From: Sphingomonadales bacterium Ga0077559
GTDB lineage: Bacteria > Pseudomonadota > Alphaproteobacteria > Sphingomonadales > Sphingomonadaceae
NCBI GenBank assembly: GCA_001464315.1
Contig: LNFK01000048.1
Location: forward strand, 1-52,893
Length of the DNA stretch: 52,893 nucleotides
Direction of reading: 5' to 3'
The position numbers and the translations under genes are program-made. Under the pieces are notes generated by a model that did not search any database, was not told the origin of the DNA, and was given only the letters and a program-made list of their open reading frames with translations. Below, in pieces: positions 15,937 to 23,238 of this stretch (position 1 is its first letter; each line of letters opens with the position of its first letter).

Positions 15937-16568
15937 TCCTTGCCACTCGCATGACAAAACCAGTCGCTGCGTCCGGTCATTGAATTTGTCGTCAACGCGG
16001 GCGGTGAAAGCAATTCCTGTCCGGGGTGCCAATTTTCAGGCGCGACTTTCTGCCCGTCGGCTACTGCTTGCAGAGCTTGCAACAGGCGCAGCATTTCGGC
16101 AACCGAGCGCCCTACATTGTGCGGATAGGTCGTGATAGCGCGGACAAGACCTTCAGGATCGATGAAATAGGTCGACCGGATCGCGGTGCTATCAACCGCA
16201 TTATCGTCGATCATACCATAAGCACGGCCAACAGCCATGCTTGGGTCTTCGACTATTGGAAAACCAATTTTGGTGGCAAACAGCTCCTCGATCGCGCGCA
16301 CCCACGCGAGATGTGAATAAAGGCTGTCAACGGAAAGACCCAGCAAAGCACAATCCGCCCGGTCGAAATCCGCTGACGCCTTTGCGAACGCCACAAACTC
16401 TGTCGTGCAAACTGGTGTGAAGTCCGCAGGGTGCGAGAAAAAGATCAGCCAGCGTCCGCGAAAATCGGACAGGCTTTTGTCACCCATCGTTGTTCGCGCC
16501 CTGAAATCAGGCGCTGTGTCGCCAATTCTTAACGGCCGTAACATTTCAGCCTGAGGTTCATTCATCAT
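15933..16568 (-). CDS. peroxiredoxin, Prx6 (1-Cys) type
   Basis: A 211-residue thiol peroxidase reducing H2O2 and organic hydroperoxides. The peroxidatic cysteine is C54 in HPADFTPVCTTEF. The Prx6-like C-terminal dimerisation region follows (YPHNVGRSVAEMLRLLQALQ). One extra cysteine near the end (SDWFCHASGKE) could act as a resolving or regulatory thiol. The start at 16568 is preferred over 16598 because AGGA lies 5 nt upstream. It is the first gene of the minus-strand arm, diverging from the sulfur operon across a shared operator, and is followed by the repressor gene with a 4-nt overlap. It may also reduce persulfides. Confidence 0.88.
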   Translation of the reverse strand: MMNEPQAEMLRPLRIGDTAPDFRARTTMGDKSLSDFRGRWLIFFSHPADFTPVCTTEFVAFAKASADFDRADCALLGLSVDSLYSHLAWVRAIEELFATKIGFPIVEDPSMAVGRAYGMIDDNAVDSTAIRSTYFIDPEGLVRAITTYPHNVGRSVAEMLRLLQALQAVADGQKVAPENWHPGQELLSPPALTTNSMTGRSDWFCHASGKE

Positions 16569-16608
16569 AATGTCCTGTCTTTCAACGGCCGCTGCCATGA
16601 GAGTCTTG

Positions 16609-16647
16609 TTGACGCAATATCGATAGTGTATTACATAATTTATGTAA
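16609..16647 (+). promoter_or_regulatory. sulfur-operon promoter with overlapping ArsR-type operator
   Basis: TTGACG (16609-16614), a 17-bp spacer, then TACATA (16632-16637). A perfect palindrome TTACATAA-T-TTATGTAA (16631-16647) covers the -10. AT-rich 8+1+8 inverted repeats over the -10 are typical of ArsR-family operators. The repressor encoded at 15538 is the obvious ligand and would control both divergent arms. Confidence 0.72.
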
Positions 16648-16671
16648 ATATGATTTTATAAGGAAATTCCG

Positions 16672-17589
16672 ATGTCCGACTCAGCTTTAGACAGTGCCAT
16701 TGCGCAAGTAAGCGGCGCACAAAGCGGTGTTCCTGTAATCCACGCCTTTTTCGACAAGCCGACTTTCACGGTGAGCTATGTGGTGCATGATCCCGAAACC
16801 AAACGTGCTGCCATCATCGACAGCGTGCTGGATTTCGATCCCGCTTCGGGCCGGACGTCGTTCGGGTCGGCTGACGCCATTATCGCTTATGTCGTTGATA
16901 AGGGATTGACCGTGGACTGGCTGCTGGAAACCCATGCGCATGCCGATCATCTCTCGGCAGCGCCTTATCTTCAAAAGAAGCTCGGCGGCAAAATCGCCAT
17001 TGGCGAGCATATCGTCACAGTCCAGAATGTGTTCGGGAAACTCTTTAACGCAGGCACCGATTTCCAGCGCGACGGATCGGATTTTGACCAGCTTTTTGCG
17101 GACGGCGACCACTTCCAAATCGGCAATCTCGACGTGACCGTCCTGCATGTCCCCGGCCATACGCCAGCCGACATTGCTTATGTAATCGGCGACGCTGTAT
17201 TCACCGGCGATACGATGTTCATGCCCGATTACGGCACGGCGCGCGCTGATTTTCCGGGAGGCGACGCGCGGCAATTGTTCCAGTCATTGCGGCGGATCTT
17301 GTCGCTGCCTGATACGACTCGCCTATTCATGTGCCACGACTATTTGCCCGCTGGTCGAACCGAATATGTGTGGGAAACGACCGTCGAGGCCGAACGAAAA
17401 GGCAATGTCCACGCCCATGACGGCGTAACCGAGGATGAATTTGTGGCGATGCGTGAAGCGCGCGATGCGACCCTTGATATGCCGCGCCTTATATTACCGT
17501 CAGTTCAGGTGAACATGCGCGCAGGGCATCTGCCACCGGCGGATGATAATGGCGTGACCTATCTCAAAATCCCGGTCAACGCTGTATGA
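16672..17589 (+). CDS. blh: MBL-fold persulfide dioxygenase-like hydrolase (Blh type)
   Basis: A 305-residue metallo-beta-lactamase-fold protein related to ETHE1/Blh, which oxidise glutathione persulfide to sulfite. The metal motif THAHADH gives H88, H90, D92 and H93. Further ligands are in HVPGHTPADI, FTGDTMF and CHDY. AAGGA precedes the ATG by 8 nt, and the 4-nt overlap with the next gene gives translational coupling. It is the first gene of the + arm under the ArsR-type operator, the same order as in bigR operons of Xylella and Agrobacterium. Persulfide dioxygenase activity is inferred from family and context. Confidence 0.87.
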   Translation: MSDSALDSAIAQVSGAQSGVPVIHAFFDKPTFTVSYVVHDPETKRAAIIDSVLDFDPASGRTSFGSADAIIAYVVDKGLTVDWLLETHAHADHLSAAPYLQKKLGGKIAIGEHIVTVQNVFGKLFNAGTDFQRDGSDFDQLFADGDHFQIGNLDVTVLHVPGHTPADIAYVIGDAVFTGDTMFMPDYGTARADFPGGDARQLFQSLRRILSLPDTTRLFMCHDYLPAGRTEYVWETTVEAERKGNVHAHDGVTEDEFVAMREARDATLDMPRLILPSVQVNMRAGHLPPADDNGVTYLKIPVNAV

Positions 17590-18026
17590 TCCCGGCGTTC
17601 CCGAACGCCATGCCAGTTGAAGGCTTTATCGGCGGCTTGTTGATCGGGCTGGCGGCGGCGATCATGCTACTCGGCCTTGGCCGGATTGCCGGTGTAAGCG
17701 GGCTTGCCGCTCGGGCCACCGGCATTGCCGATGCCGGTGCACCAAGAAATGTCGCTGTCGCGTTCGTGCTCGGCCTTCCGCTCGGGGCGTTTCTCATGGC
17801 ACGCGCGTTGGGCGAGGTTCAGGTCAGCTTTCCCGACACGATCTGGCCGCTGATCATCGGTGGATTACTTGTCGGTTATGGCACAAGACTCGGTTCGGGG
17901 TGCACCAGCGGTCACGGCGTGTGCGGCCTGTCCCGCCTTTCGCCGCGATCAATGGTTGCGACGGGCATGTTTATGACAACCGGTTTTGTCACCGTCGGAT
18001 TGCTCCGCGCTGGAGGCTGGTTATGA
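17586..18026 (+). CDS. YeeE/YedE-family transporter, first half (PmpA-like)
   Basis: A 146-residue membrane protein of the sulfur-transport family, starting MIPAFPNAMPVEGFIGGLLIGLAAAI. The hallmark GTRLGSGCTSGHGVCGLSRLS carries the conserved cysteines. The full-length YeeE transporter moves thiosulfate through a relay of cysteines. Here the transporter is split into two half proteins encoded back to back with ATGA overlaps. Such pairs (PmpA/PmpB) accompany blh and probably move a small sulfur compound across the inner membrane. Confidence 0.86.
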   Translation: MIPAFPNAMPVEGFIGGLLIGLAAAIMLLGLGRIAGVSGLAARATGIADAGAPRNVAVAFVLGLPLGAFLMARALGEVQVSFPDTIWPLIIGGLLVGYGTRLGSGCTSGHGVCGLSRLSPRSMVATGMFMTTGFVTVGLLRAGGWL

Positions 18027-18442
18027 ACCGGACACTGATCGCACTCGCGTCCGGCCTTTTGTTCGGTGCCGGTCTTGCCTATTCGGGTATGTCCGATCCT
18101 GCTCGCGTTCAGGCCTTTCTTGACCTTTTTGGCAGATGGGACCCGACACTGGCATTCGTCATGGGCGGCGCGATTCTGCCGATGGCATTTGCCTGGATAA
18201 TCAAATCGAGGCTGTCTTCACCGCTTGCCGCGCCCGCATTCGATCTGCCGGGCACAGCCAAGCTTGATCGCCCGCTCGCCATCGGTGCCATAATGTTCGG
18301 CATGGGTTGGGGAATAGCCGGCCTTTGTCCGGGGCCAGCACTTGCTGACCTAGCAATTGCGCCGGTCGCTGTTCTGCCGTTCGTCGCCGCGATGTTCGCT
18401 GGCATGGCCGCGCACCGTTTCATTCCCGTTTCGTCCAAGTGA
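18023..18442 (+). CDS. YeeE/YedE-family transporter, second half (PmpB-like)
   Basis: A 139-residue partner of the previous protein (MNRTLIALASGLLFGAGLAY). It has four to five membrane segments and the motif FGMGWGIAGLCPGPALADLA, whose cysteine is conserved. The start at 18023 overlaps the previous stop by 4 nt. A longer open frame from 17900 overlaps PmpA out of frame and is ignored. Together the halves would form one pore. The exact substrate (thiosulfate, sulfite or persulfide) is not decided by sequence. Confidence 0.86.
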   Translation: MNRTLIALASGLLFGAGLAYSGMSDPARVQAFLDLFGRWDPTLAFVMGGAILPMAFAWIIKSRLSSPLAAPAFDLPGTAKLDRPLAIGAIMFGMGWGIAGLCPGPALADLAIAPVAVLPFVAAMFAGMAAHRFIPVSSK

Positions 18443-18454
18443 GAGGATAATAAA

Positions 18455-18658
18455 ATGACAAAAAATATGGGAAATCTTGACCGGGCACTCCGCCTCATCG
18501 TCGTCCTGGCAATCGGCATTGCCTATCTGATGGGTGCGTTATCTGGTATACTCGCAATAGTACTTGGAATCGTGGCCGCTGCTTTTCTGTTGACCAGCCT
18601 CGTCGGGACATGCCCCGCTTATTTGCCTTTCGGACTGTCGACGCGCGGCAAAAATTAA
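18455..18658 (+). CDS. DUF2892 (YgaP transmembrane-domain-like) protein
   Basis: A 67-residue protein with the family start 'KNMGNLDRALRLIVVLAIG', two membrane segments and the 'LTSLVGTCPAYLPFGLST' C-terminus. This domain forms the membrane part of YgaP, a membrane rhodanese. Here it stands alone 12 bp after pmpB, just upstream of a protein with a rhodanese-like domain, so the two may act as a split YgaP. AGAGGATAA precedes the ATG. Confidence 0.84.
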   Translation: MTKNMGNLDRALRLIVVLAIGIAYLMGALSGILAIVLGIVAAAFLLTSLVGTCPAYLPFGLSTRGKN

Positions 18659-18692
18659 GACCGACAAAAATCGAGCCAAGCAGGAAATCATC

Positions 18693-20273
18693 ATGCCTTT
18701 CAAGAGAGTTTCACCGGTATTTTCTGTTTCAGGCCAATTGACACGCGACGACGTGCGCGATGCCGCTGCGCAAGGCTTCAAAACGATTATTTGCAATCGC
18801 CCCGATAATGAGGAGGCCGCCCAGCTGTCATCCAGTATCGTGCAGGAGCAGGCCGAAGCGCTCGGCATGAAATTCGCTTATATCCCGGTGTCCTCCTCTG
18901 GGGTCACCCCAAGCGATGGCGTCAAAATGCGGTCCGCGCTTGACACATTGCCTTCCCCCGTTCTGGCCTATTGCCGTTCAGGTGCCCGTTCCGGGAAGGT
19001 CTTCGACTTGGCGCAACAGGCGGTTGAAAAGCCCAAGGGCGGTAAGACTTATGATGTCGTGATTGTCGGTGGTGGAAGCGCCGGGATCGCGACGGCGGCC
19101 AGTTTGCTCAAACGCAATGGCGACCTCGATATCGCGGTCATCGAGCCTGCCGATGTGCATTATTATCAGCCCGGCTGGACAATGGTTGGCGCAGGCGTGT
19201 TTTCCGCAGAGTTCACCCGCCGGTCCGAAAAATCGGTGATGCCGCGTGGGGTCGAATGGATCAAAAAGGCCGTTACGGGATTTGCGCCTGAACAGAATTC
19301 TGTATCGCTGGATGATGGCAGCACGATTTCGTACCGCGCGTTGGTTGCTTGCCCCGGTATCAAGCTTGACTGGGATGCAATCGAAGGTTTGACCGACACG
19401 CTGGGTAAGAATGGCGTTACATCGAACTATAGTTACGACTTGGCACCTTATACCAACCGCCTCGTTAAAGACATGAAGCGCGGTCGTGCGCTGTTCACTC
19501 AGCCCCCTATGCCTATCAAATGCGCTGGCGCGCCGCAAAAGTCGATGTATCTGTCATGCAGCAATTGGGAACGAGCGGGCGTGTTGAAAGACATCGATGT
19601 GCAATTTCACACCAGCGGCGCGGTTCTGTTCGGTGTCGCGGCGTACGTGCCTGCGTTGATGGAATATATCGAACGCTATGATGCGCATCTGAATTTTGAA
19701 TCAAAGCTGGTCGCTATAGATGGCCCCGCCAAAATCGCGACATTTGAGCAAAAGCGCGGCGACACCGTCACACGGACCCAAGAGCCATTCGACATGATCC
19801 ATGTCGTTCCGCCACAGGTCGCGCCAGACTTCGTGCGCAATAGCCCGCTTGCCGCCGCCAGCGGCTTTATCGAGGTCAATGAAGCCACATTGCAGCATGT
19901 GCGTTATCCCAATGTATTCGCCTTGGGCGATGCCTGCTCGGCGCCAAATGCCAAAACAATGGCCGCCGCGCGCAAACAGGCGCCCGTAGTCGCGGTCAAT
20001 GTTTTAGCTGCACTCGAAGGCAAGCCACCGGTCGCTGATTATGACGGCTATGGCAGCTGCCCGCTGACCGTCGAGCGCGGCAAGATCGTCCTCGCCGAGT
20101 TCGGCTATGGCGGAAAATTGCTGCCAAGCTTCCCCAATTGGTTGATCGACGGCACCCGGCCCTCGCGGCTTTCATGGCTGCTGAAGGACACTATCCTTCC
20201 GCCGATTTACTGGCACGGCATGCTCAAAGGGCACGAGTGGATGGTAAAACCGCACAAGATCGGGGCGGCGTAA
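18693..20273 (+). CDS. fused rhodanese/PTP-like (DUF442) and sulfide:quinone oxidoreductase protein
   Basis: A 526-residue fusion. Residues 1-105 form a TIGR01244/DUF442 domain with the active-site loop AYCRSGARSG, related to protein-tyrosine phosphatases and rhodaneses. Residues about 115-526 are an FAD-dependent SQR-like oxidoreductase with GGGSAGIATAASLL, YYQPGWTMVGAG, a cysteine in ALVACPGIKLDW, a second in MPIKCAGAPQK, and VFALGDACSAPNAKT. SQR oxidises sulfide to a persulfide and passes electrons to quinone. The fused sulfur-transferase domain could hand that sulfane sulfur to glutathione or to the dioxygenase of this operon. No signal peptide; probably at the inner membrane. Confidence 0.9.
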   Translation: MPFKRVSPVFSVSGQLTRDDVRDAAAQGFKTIICNRPDNEEAAQLSSSIVQEQAEALGMKFAYIPVSSSGVTPSDGVKMRSALDTLPSPVLAYCRSGARSGKVFDLAQQAVEKPKGGKTYDVVIVGGGSAGIATAASLLKRNGDLDIAVIEPADVHYYQPGWTMVGAGVFSAEFTRRSEKSVMPRGVEWIKKAVTGFAPEQNSVSLDDGSTISYRALVACPGIKLDWDAIEGLTDTLGKNGVTSNYSYDLAPYTNRLVKDMKRGRALFTQPPMPIKCAGAPQKSMYLSCSNWERAGVLKDIDVQFHTSGAVLFGVAAYVPALMEYIERYDAHLNFESKLVAIDGPAKIATFEQKRGDTVTRTQEPFDMIHVVPPQVAPDFVRNSPLAAASGFIEVNEATLQHVRYPNVFALGDACSAPNAKTMAAARKQAPVVAVNVLAALEGKPPVADYDGYGSCPLTVERGKIVLAEFGYGGKLLPSFPNWLIDGTRPSRLSWLLKDTILPPIYWHGMLKGHEWMVKPHKIGAA

Positions 20274-20278
20274 CCCAC

Positions 20279-22048
20279 ATGAAATTGGCGCGCTATCTGC
20301 CGATACTGGAATGGGGACGTGGCTATGGCGGCGTGACGCTGACCAATGATCTGGTCGCCGCCGCAATAGTCACCATCATGCTGATTCCGCAGAGTCTGGC
20401 TTACGCCATGCTCGCCGGACTACCGCCTGAGATTGGACTTTACGCCTCGATCCTGCCGATTATTGCCTACGCCTTGTTTGGAACGAGCCGTGCACTCGCG
20501 GTTGGACCGGTGGCGGTTATTTCGCTGATGACCTTGACGGCGGCAAGTGCAGTTGCACCTCCGGGCAGTCCGGATTTTATCGCCGCTGCGCTCATTCTAG
20601 CGTTGCTGTCAGGCCTCATCCTGATTGTGATGGGCGTGTTGCGGCTCGGCTTCCTGGCCAACCTGTTATCGCACCCTGTCGTGTCTGGCTTCATTACGGC
20701 GAGCGGCATCATCATCGCGACGAGCCAATTAAAGTCGGTGCTCGGGATCAAGGCATCGGGCGAGGCAATGCCCGAACTGGTCACTACATTGATCGCAAAT
20801 GCCAAGGACACCAACGTTTATACCTTGGCGATAGGTGTGATTGCGACGGGCTTCCTGTTCTGGGTGAGAAAGGGTTTGAAGCCGCTGCTCGTCCGTTTCG
20901 GGTTGGCCGCACGACCCGCCGATCTTGTTGCCAAAGCCGGACCAATCGTGGCGGTCGCGCTCTCGATCCTGGCGGTCATTGCCTTCGATCTCGAAGCCAA
21001 AGGCGTAAAAGTTGTTGGCAGCATCCCGCAAAGCCTGCCGCCATTTACCGTGCCCTTGTTCGATGCCGAACTGTGGCAGCGGCTGGCAATTCCTGCCCTG
21101 CTGCTGAGCGTAATCGGTTTCGTCGAGTCAGTTTCGGTTGCGCAAACGCTAGCGGCGAAAAAACGCCAACGCATTGTCCCCGATCAAGAATTGATCGGTC
21201 TTGGCGCAGCCAATGTCGCTGCAGCCTTTTCGGGCGGCTATCCGGTGACGGGCGGATTTGCACGTTCGGTTGTCAATTTTGACGCAGGGGCCGAAACGCC
21301 AGCGGCAGGCGCATTCACTGCCGTTGGTATATTGCTCGCGGCATTGTTCCTGACGCCGTTGCTCGCTTCGCTGCCGATTGCGACATTGGCTGGCACGATC
21401 ATCGTTGCGGTCTTGAGCCTCGTTGATTTCAAGACGCCGCAAGCCATCTGGCGCTATTCCAAGCCCGATTTCGCAGCAATGGCGGCCACGATAGCGGTAA
21501 CGCTACTGATAGGCGTCGAACCCGGCGTGATTGCAGGTGTCGGCCTCAGCCTCGCATTATTTCTCTGGCGCTCGTCCCGCCCGCACGCGGCTATTGTCGG
21601 ACGCGTCCCCGAGACTGAGCATTTCCGCAATATAAAACGCCACAAGGTGTTCACCGACCCGCGCATCCTGACCATCCGCATCGATGAAAGCCTGACTTAT
21701 CTCAACGCACGCTGGCTGGAAGAATTCGTGCTCGAGCAGGTCGCCGAACAATCCGAGCTGCGCCACCTTATCTTGATGTGTTCTGCCATTAACGGCGTGG
21801 ATGCGTCTGCACTCGAAAGTATCGAAGCAATCAACCATCGACTATCCGATAGCGGGGTAAAATTACATCTGTCCGAGGTCAAAGGGCCGGTAATGGACGC
21901 GCTCGAGAAATCGCACCTGCTCGATGATTTGACCGGCAAGGCCTGGTTGTCGCAAAACGAAGCGTTCCAGTCGCTTATTCGCACGTCCGATGAAGAAGAC
22001 AATTCACCAATTGTCCCCGATAACCTGGCCGCGCGGGGCTGGATATGA
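20279..22048 (+). CDS. SulP-family anion permease with STAS domain
   Basis: A 589-residue inner-membrane transporter. The family signature GGVTLTNDLVAAAIVTIMLIPQSLAYAMLAGLPPEIGLY is near the N-terminus, followed by about 12 membrane segments. A cytoplasmic STAS domain covers the last 130 residues (DESLTYLNARWLEEFV...LMCSAINGVDASALESIEAI). SulP members carry sulfate, bicarbonate or other anions. The start at 20279 lies 5 nt after the SQR stop; the frame from 20138 overlaps SQR. Its place at the end of the sulfide-oxidation operon suggests export of sulfite or sulfate formed by the pathway. Confidence 0.88.
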   Translation: MKLARYLPILEWGRGYGGVTLTNDLVAAAIVTIMLIPQSLAYAMLAGLPPEIGLYASILPIIAYALFGTSRALAVGPVAVISLMTLTAASAVAPPGSPDFIAAALILALLSGLILIVMGVLRLGFLANLLSHPVVSGFITASGIIIATSQLKSVLGIKASGEAMPELVTTLIANAKDTNVYTLAIGVIATGFLFWVRKGLKPLLVRFGLAARPADLVAKAGPIVAVALSILAVIAFDLEAKGVKVVGSIPQSLPPFTVPLFDAELWQRLAIPALLLSVIGFVESVSVAQTLAAKKRQRIVPDQELIGLGAANVAAAFSGGYPVTGGFARSVVNFDAGAETPAAGAFTAVGILLAALFLTPLLASLPIATLAGTIIVAVLSLVDFKTPQAIWRYSKPDFAAMAATIAVTLLIGVEPGVIAGVGLSLALFLWRSSRPHAAIVGRVPETEHFRNIKRHKVFTDPRILTIRIDESLTYLNARWLEEFVLEQVAEQSELRHLILMCSAINGVDASALESIEAINHRLSDSGVKLHLSEVKGPVMDALEKSHLLDDLTGKAWLSQNEAFQSLIRTSDEEDNSPIVPDNLAARGWI

Positions 22049-22112
22049 ACCAGTTCTGAGCGTTGCGGCATTGGCGATAGTTGGCGGTATCATCCTCTGG
22101 GTATTGCTTTAA
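22011..22112 (+). CDS. possible 33-residue membrane peptide overlapping sulP end
   Basis: A second frame opens at TTG 22011 inside the sulP 3' end and continues past its stop, encoding a short head and then one clear membrane helix (VLSVAALAIVGGIILWVLL) before the stop at 22110-22112. It could be a small membrane peptide, or the original SulP C-terminus displaced by a frameshift. The helix composition is much better than chance for intergenic sequence. AGAAG upstream is only a weak ribosome site. Confidence 0.28.
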   Translation: MSPITWPRGAGYEPVLSVAALAIVGGIILWVLL

Positions 22113-22137
22113 GAGGCTTCAAAGGGAGAGGCACAAA

Positions 22138-23001
22138 ATGACCGAGATGGAGAGCAGCCCCGAAGCATTGAAGGGCGAAGACTGGGCGGGTGAGATGGGC
22201 GCCAAATGGCTCGCCAATCTCGCGCAGTTCGAAGGTATGATTGCCCCGATTGGCGAGGCTCTGCTCAAACAGGCAGATTTCAAACCCGGCGAGCGCGTGC
22301 TCGATATCGGATGTGGTGGTGGCGGCACGACGATTGCCATCGCGGAGGCTGTCGCGCCTTCGGGCGACGTCCTCGGTATCGACATTTCACCCGACCTGAC
22401 GACCGCCTCTACGCAGCGGGCCATAGATGCCGGTGTCAGCAATATCCGCTTCATCTGCGCCGATGCGTCGACCGTTGCACTCGATGCTGCACCGTTCGAC
22501 CGGCTTTTCTCGCGCTTTGGCAGCATGTTTTTTGCTGAACCGCATAACGCTTTTGCAAATTTACATTGTCTGTTGCGTCTCGGCGCGCGCATTGATCTGG
22601 CTGTATGGGGTCCGCCACGCGACAATTTGTGGATGATGGAAATGATGGGGATCGTTCGCCGCTATGTTGACATACCCCCGGCAATTCCCCGCACGCCCGG
22701 CCCATTCGCCTTTGAAGACCTCGACTATTTGAAAGAAATACTTGCAAGCGGCGGCTTTTCCGGAGCAAACGTTATCCCCTATGAAGGGCTTCAGCCGATT
22801 GGAGGCGTGAATGTCGTACCGCAGGATGCGGTGTCATTTGTGCTATCTTCAATGGCGGTTGGGCGAGCGCTCGACGAACAGGGCGTTGAAATTCGCGCGG
22901 CAGCCGAGGTGGATTTGGTCGATCTATTCCAGAAGCATTACGTGGCCGGGCAAGGCGTGATGATGCAGGGTAAGGCTTGGCTCGTGTCGGCGACGGCTTG
23001 A
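22138..23001 (+). CDS. class I SAM-dependent methyltransferase
   Basis: A 287-residue protein with the SAM-binding motif VLDIGCGGGGTTIAIAEAV, acidic motif II DVLGIDIS, and FDRLFSRFGSMFF. It is UbiE/Coq5-like in topology, but the substrate is unknown. AAAGGGAGAGG supports the ATG at 22138; an open frame from 22081 lacks a site. It is the last gene on the strand after the sulfur operon, 89 bp downstream of sulP, so it may be co-transcribed. A thiol or sulfide methyltransferase role would fit the context but is inference. Confidence 0.82.
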   Translation: MTEMESSPEALKGEDWAGEMGAKWLANLAQFEGMIAPIGEALLKQADFKPGERVLDIGCGGGGTTIAIAEAVAPSGDVLGIDISPDLTTASTQRAIDAGVSNIRFICADASTVALDAAPFDRLFSRFGSMFFAEPHNAFANLHCLLRLGARIDLAVWGPPRDNLWMMEMMGIVRRYVDIPPAIPRTPGPFAFEDLDYLKEILASGGFSGANVIPYEGLQPIGGVNVVPQDAVSFVLSSMAVGRALDEQGVEIRAAAEVDLVDLFQKHYVAGQGVMMQGKAWLVSATA

Positions 23002-23071
23002 AGGTGGTCCCTTTTATCTGAAGCGATGTTTTGGCAAACCTGAATGAACGGCTTGTTTTGAACACGAAGTT

Positions 23072-23089
23072 TGGTCGTTTCAACGACCA
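23072..23089. other. perfect inverted repeat between convergent genes
   Basis: TGGTCGTT-tc-AACGACCA, an 8-bp stem, lies 71 bp after the methyltransferase stop and 150 bp from the convergent acylase stop. There is no T-tract on either strand, so it is at best an atypical terminator. Confidence 0.4.
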
Positions 23090-23238
23090 GTATGTTCGCG
23101 TTAAGTGCCGCTACACCGTGCCTCTTCGACACTTTGGGAAAAGCCCGCAAATTCGTAGCCGAAGTCAGCCCGAAATATGCGTCGACAGCCTAGCTATCGA
23201 CTCAGCCTGTTTTCCCAGCACGTCACACTTAGCCAAAA

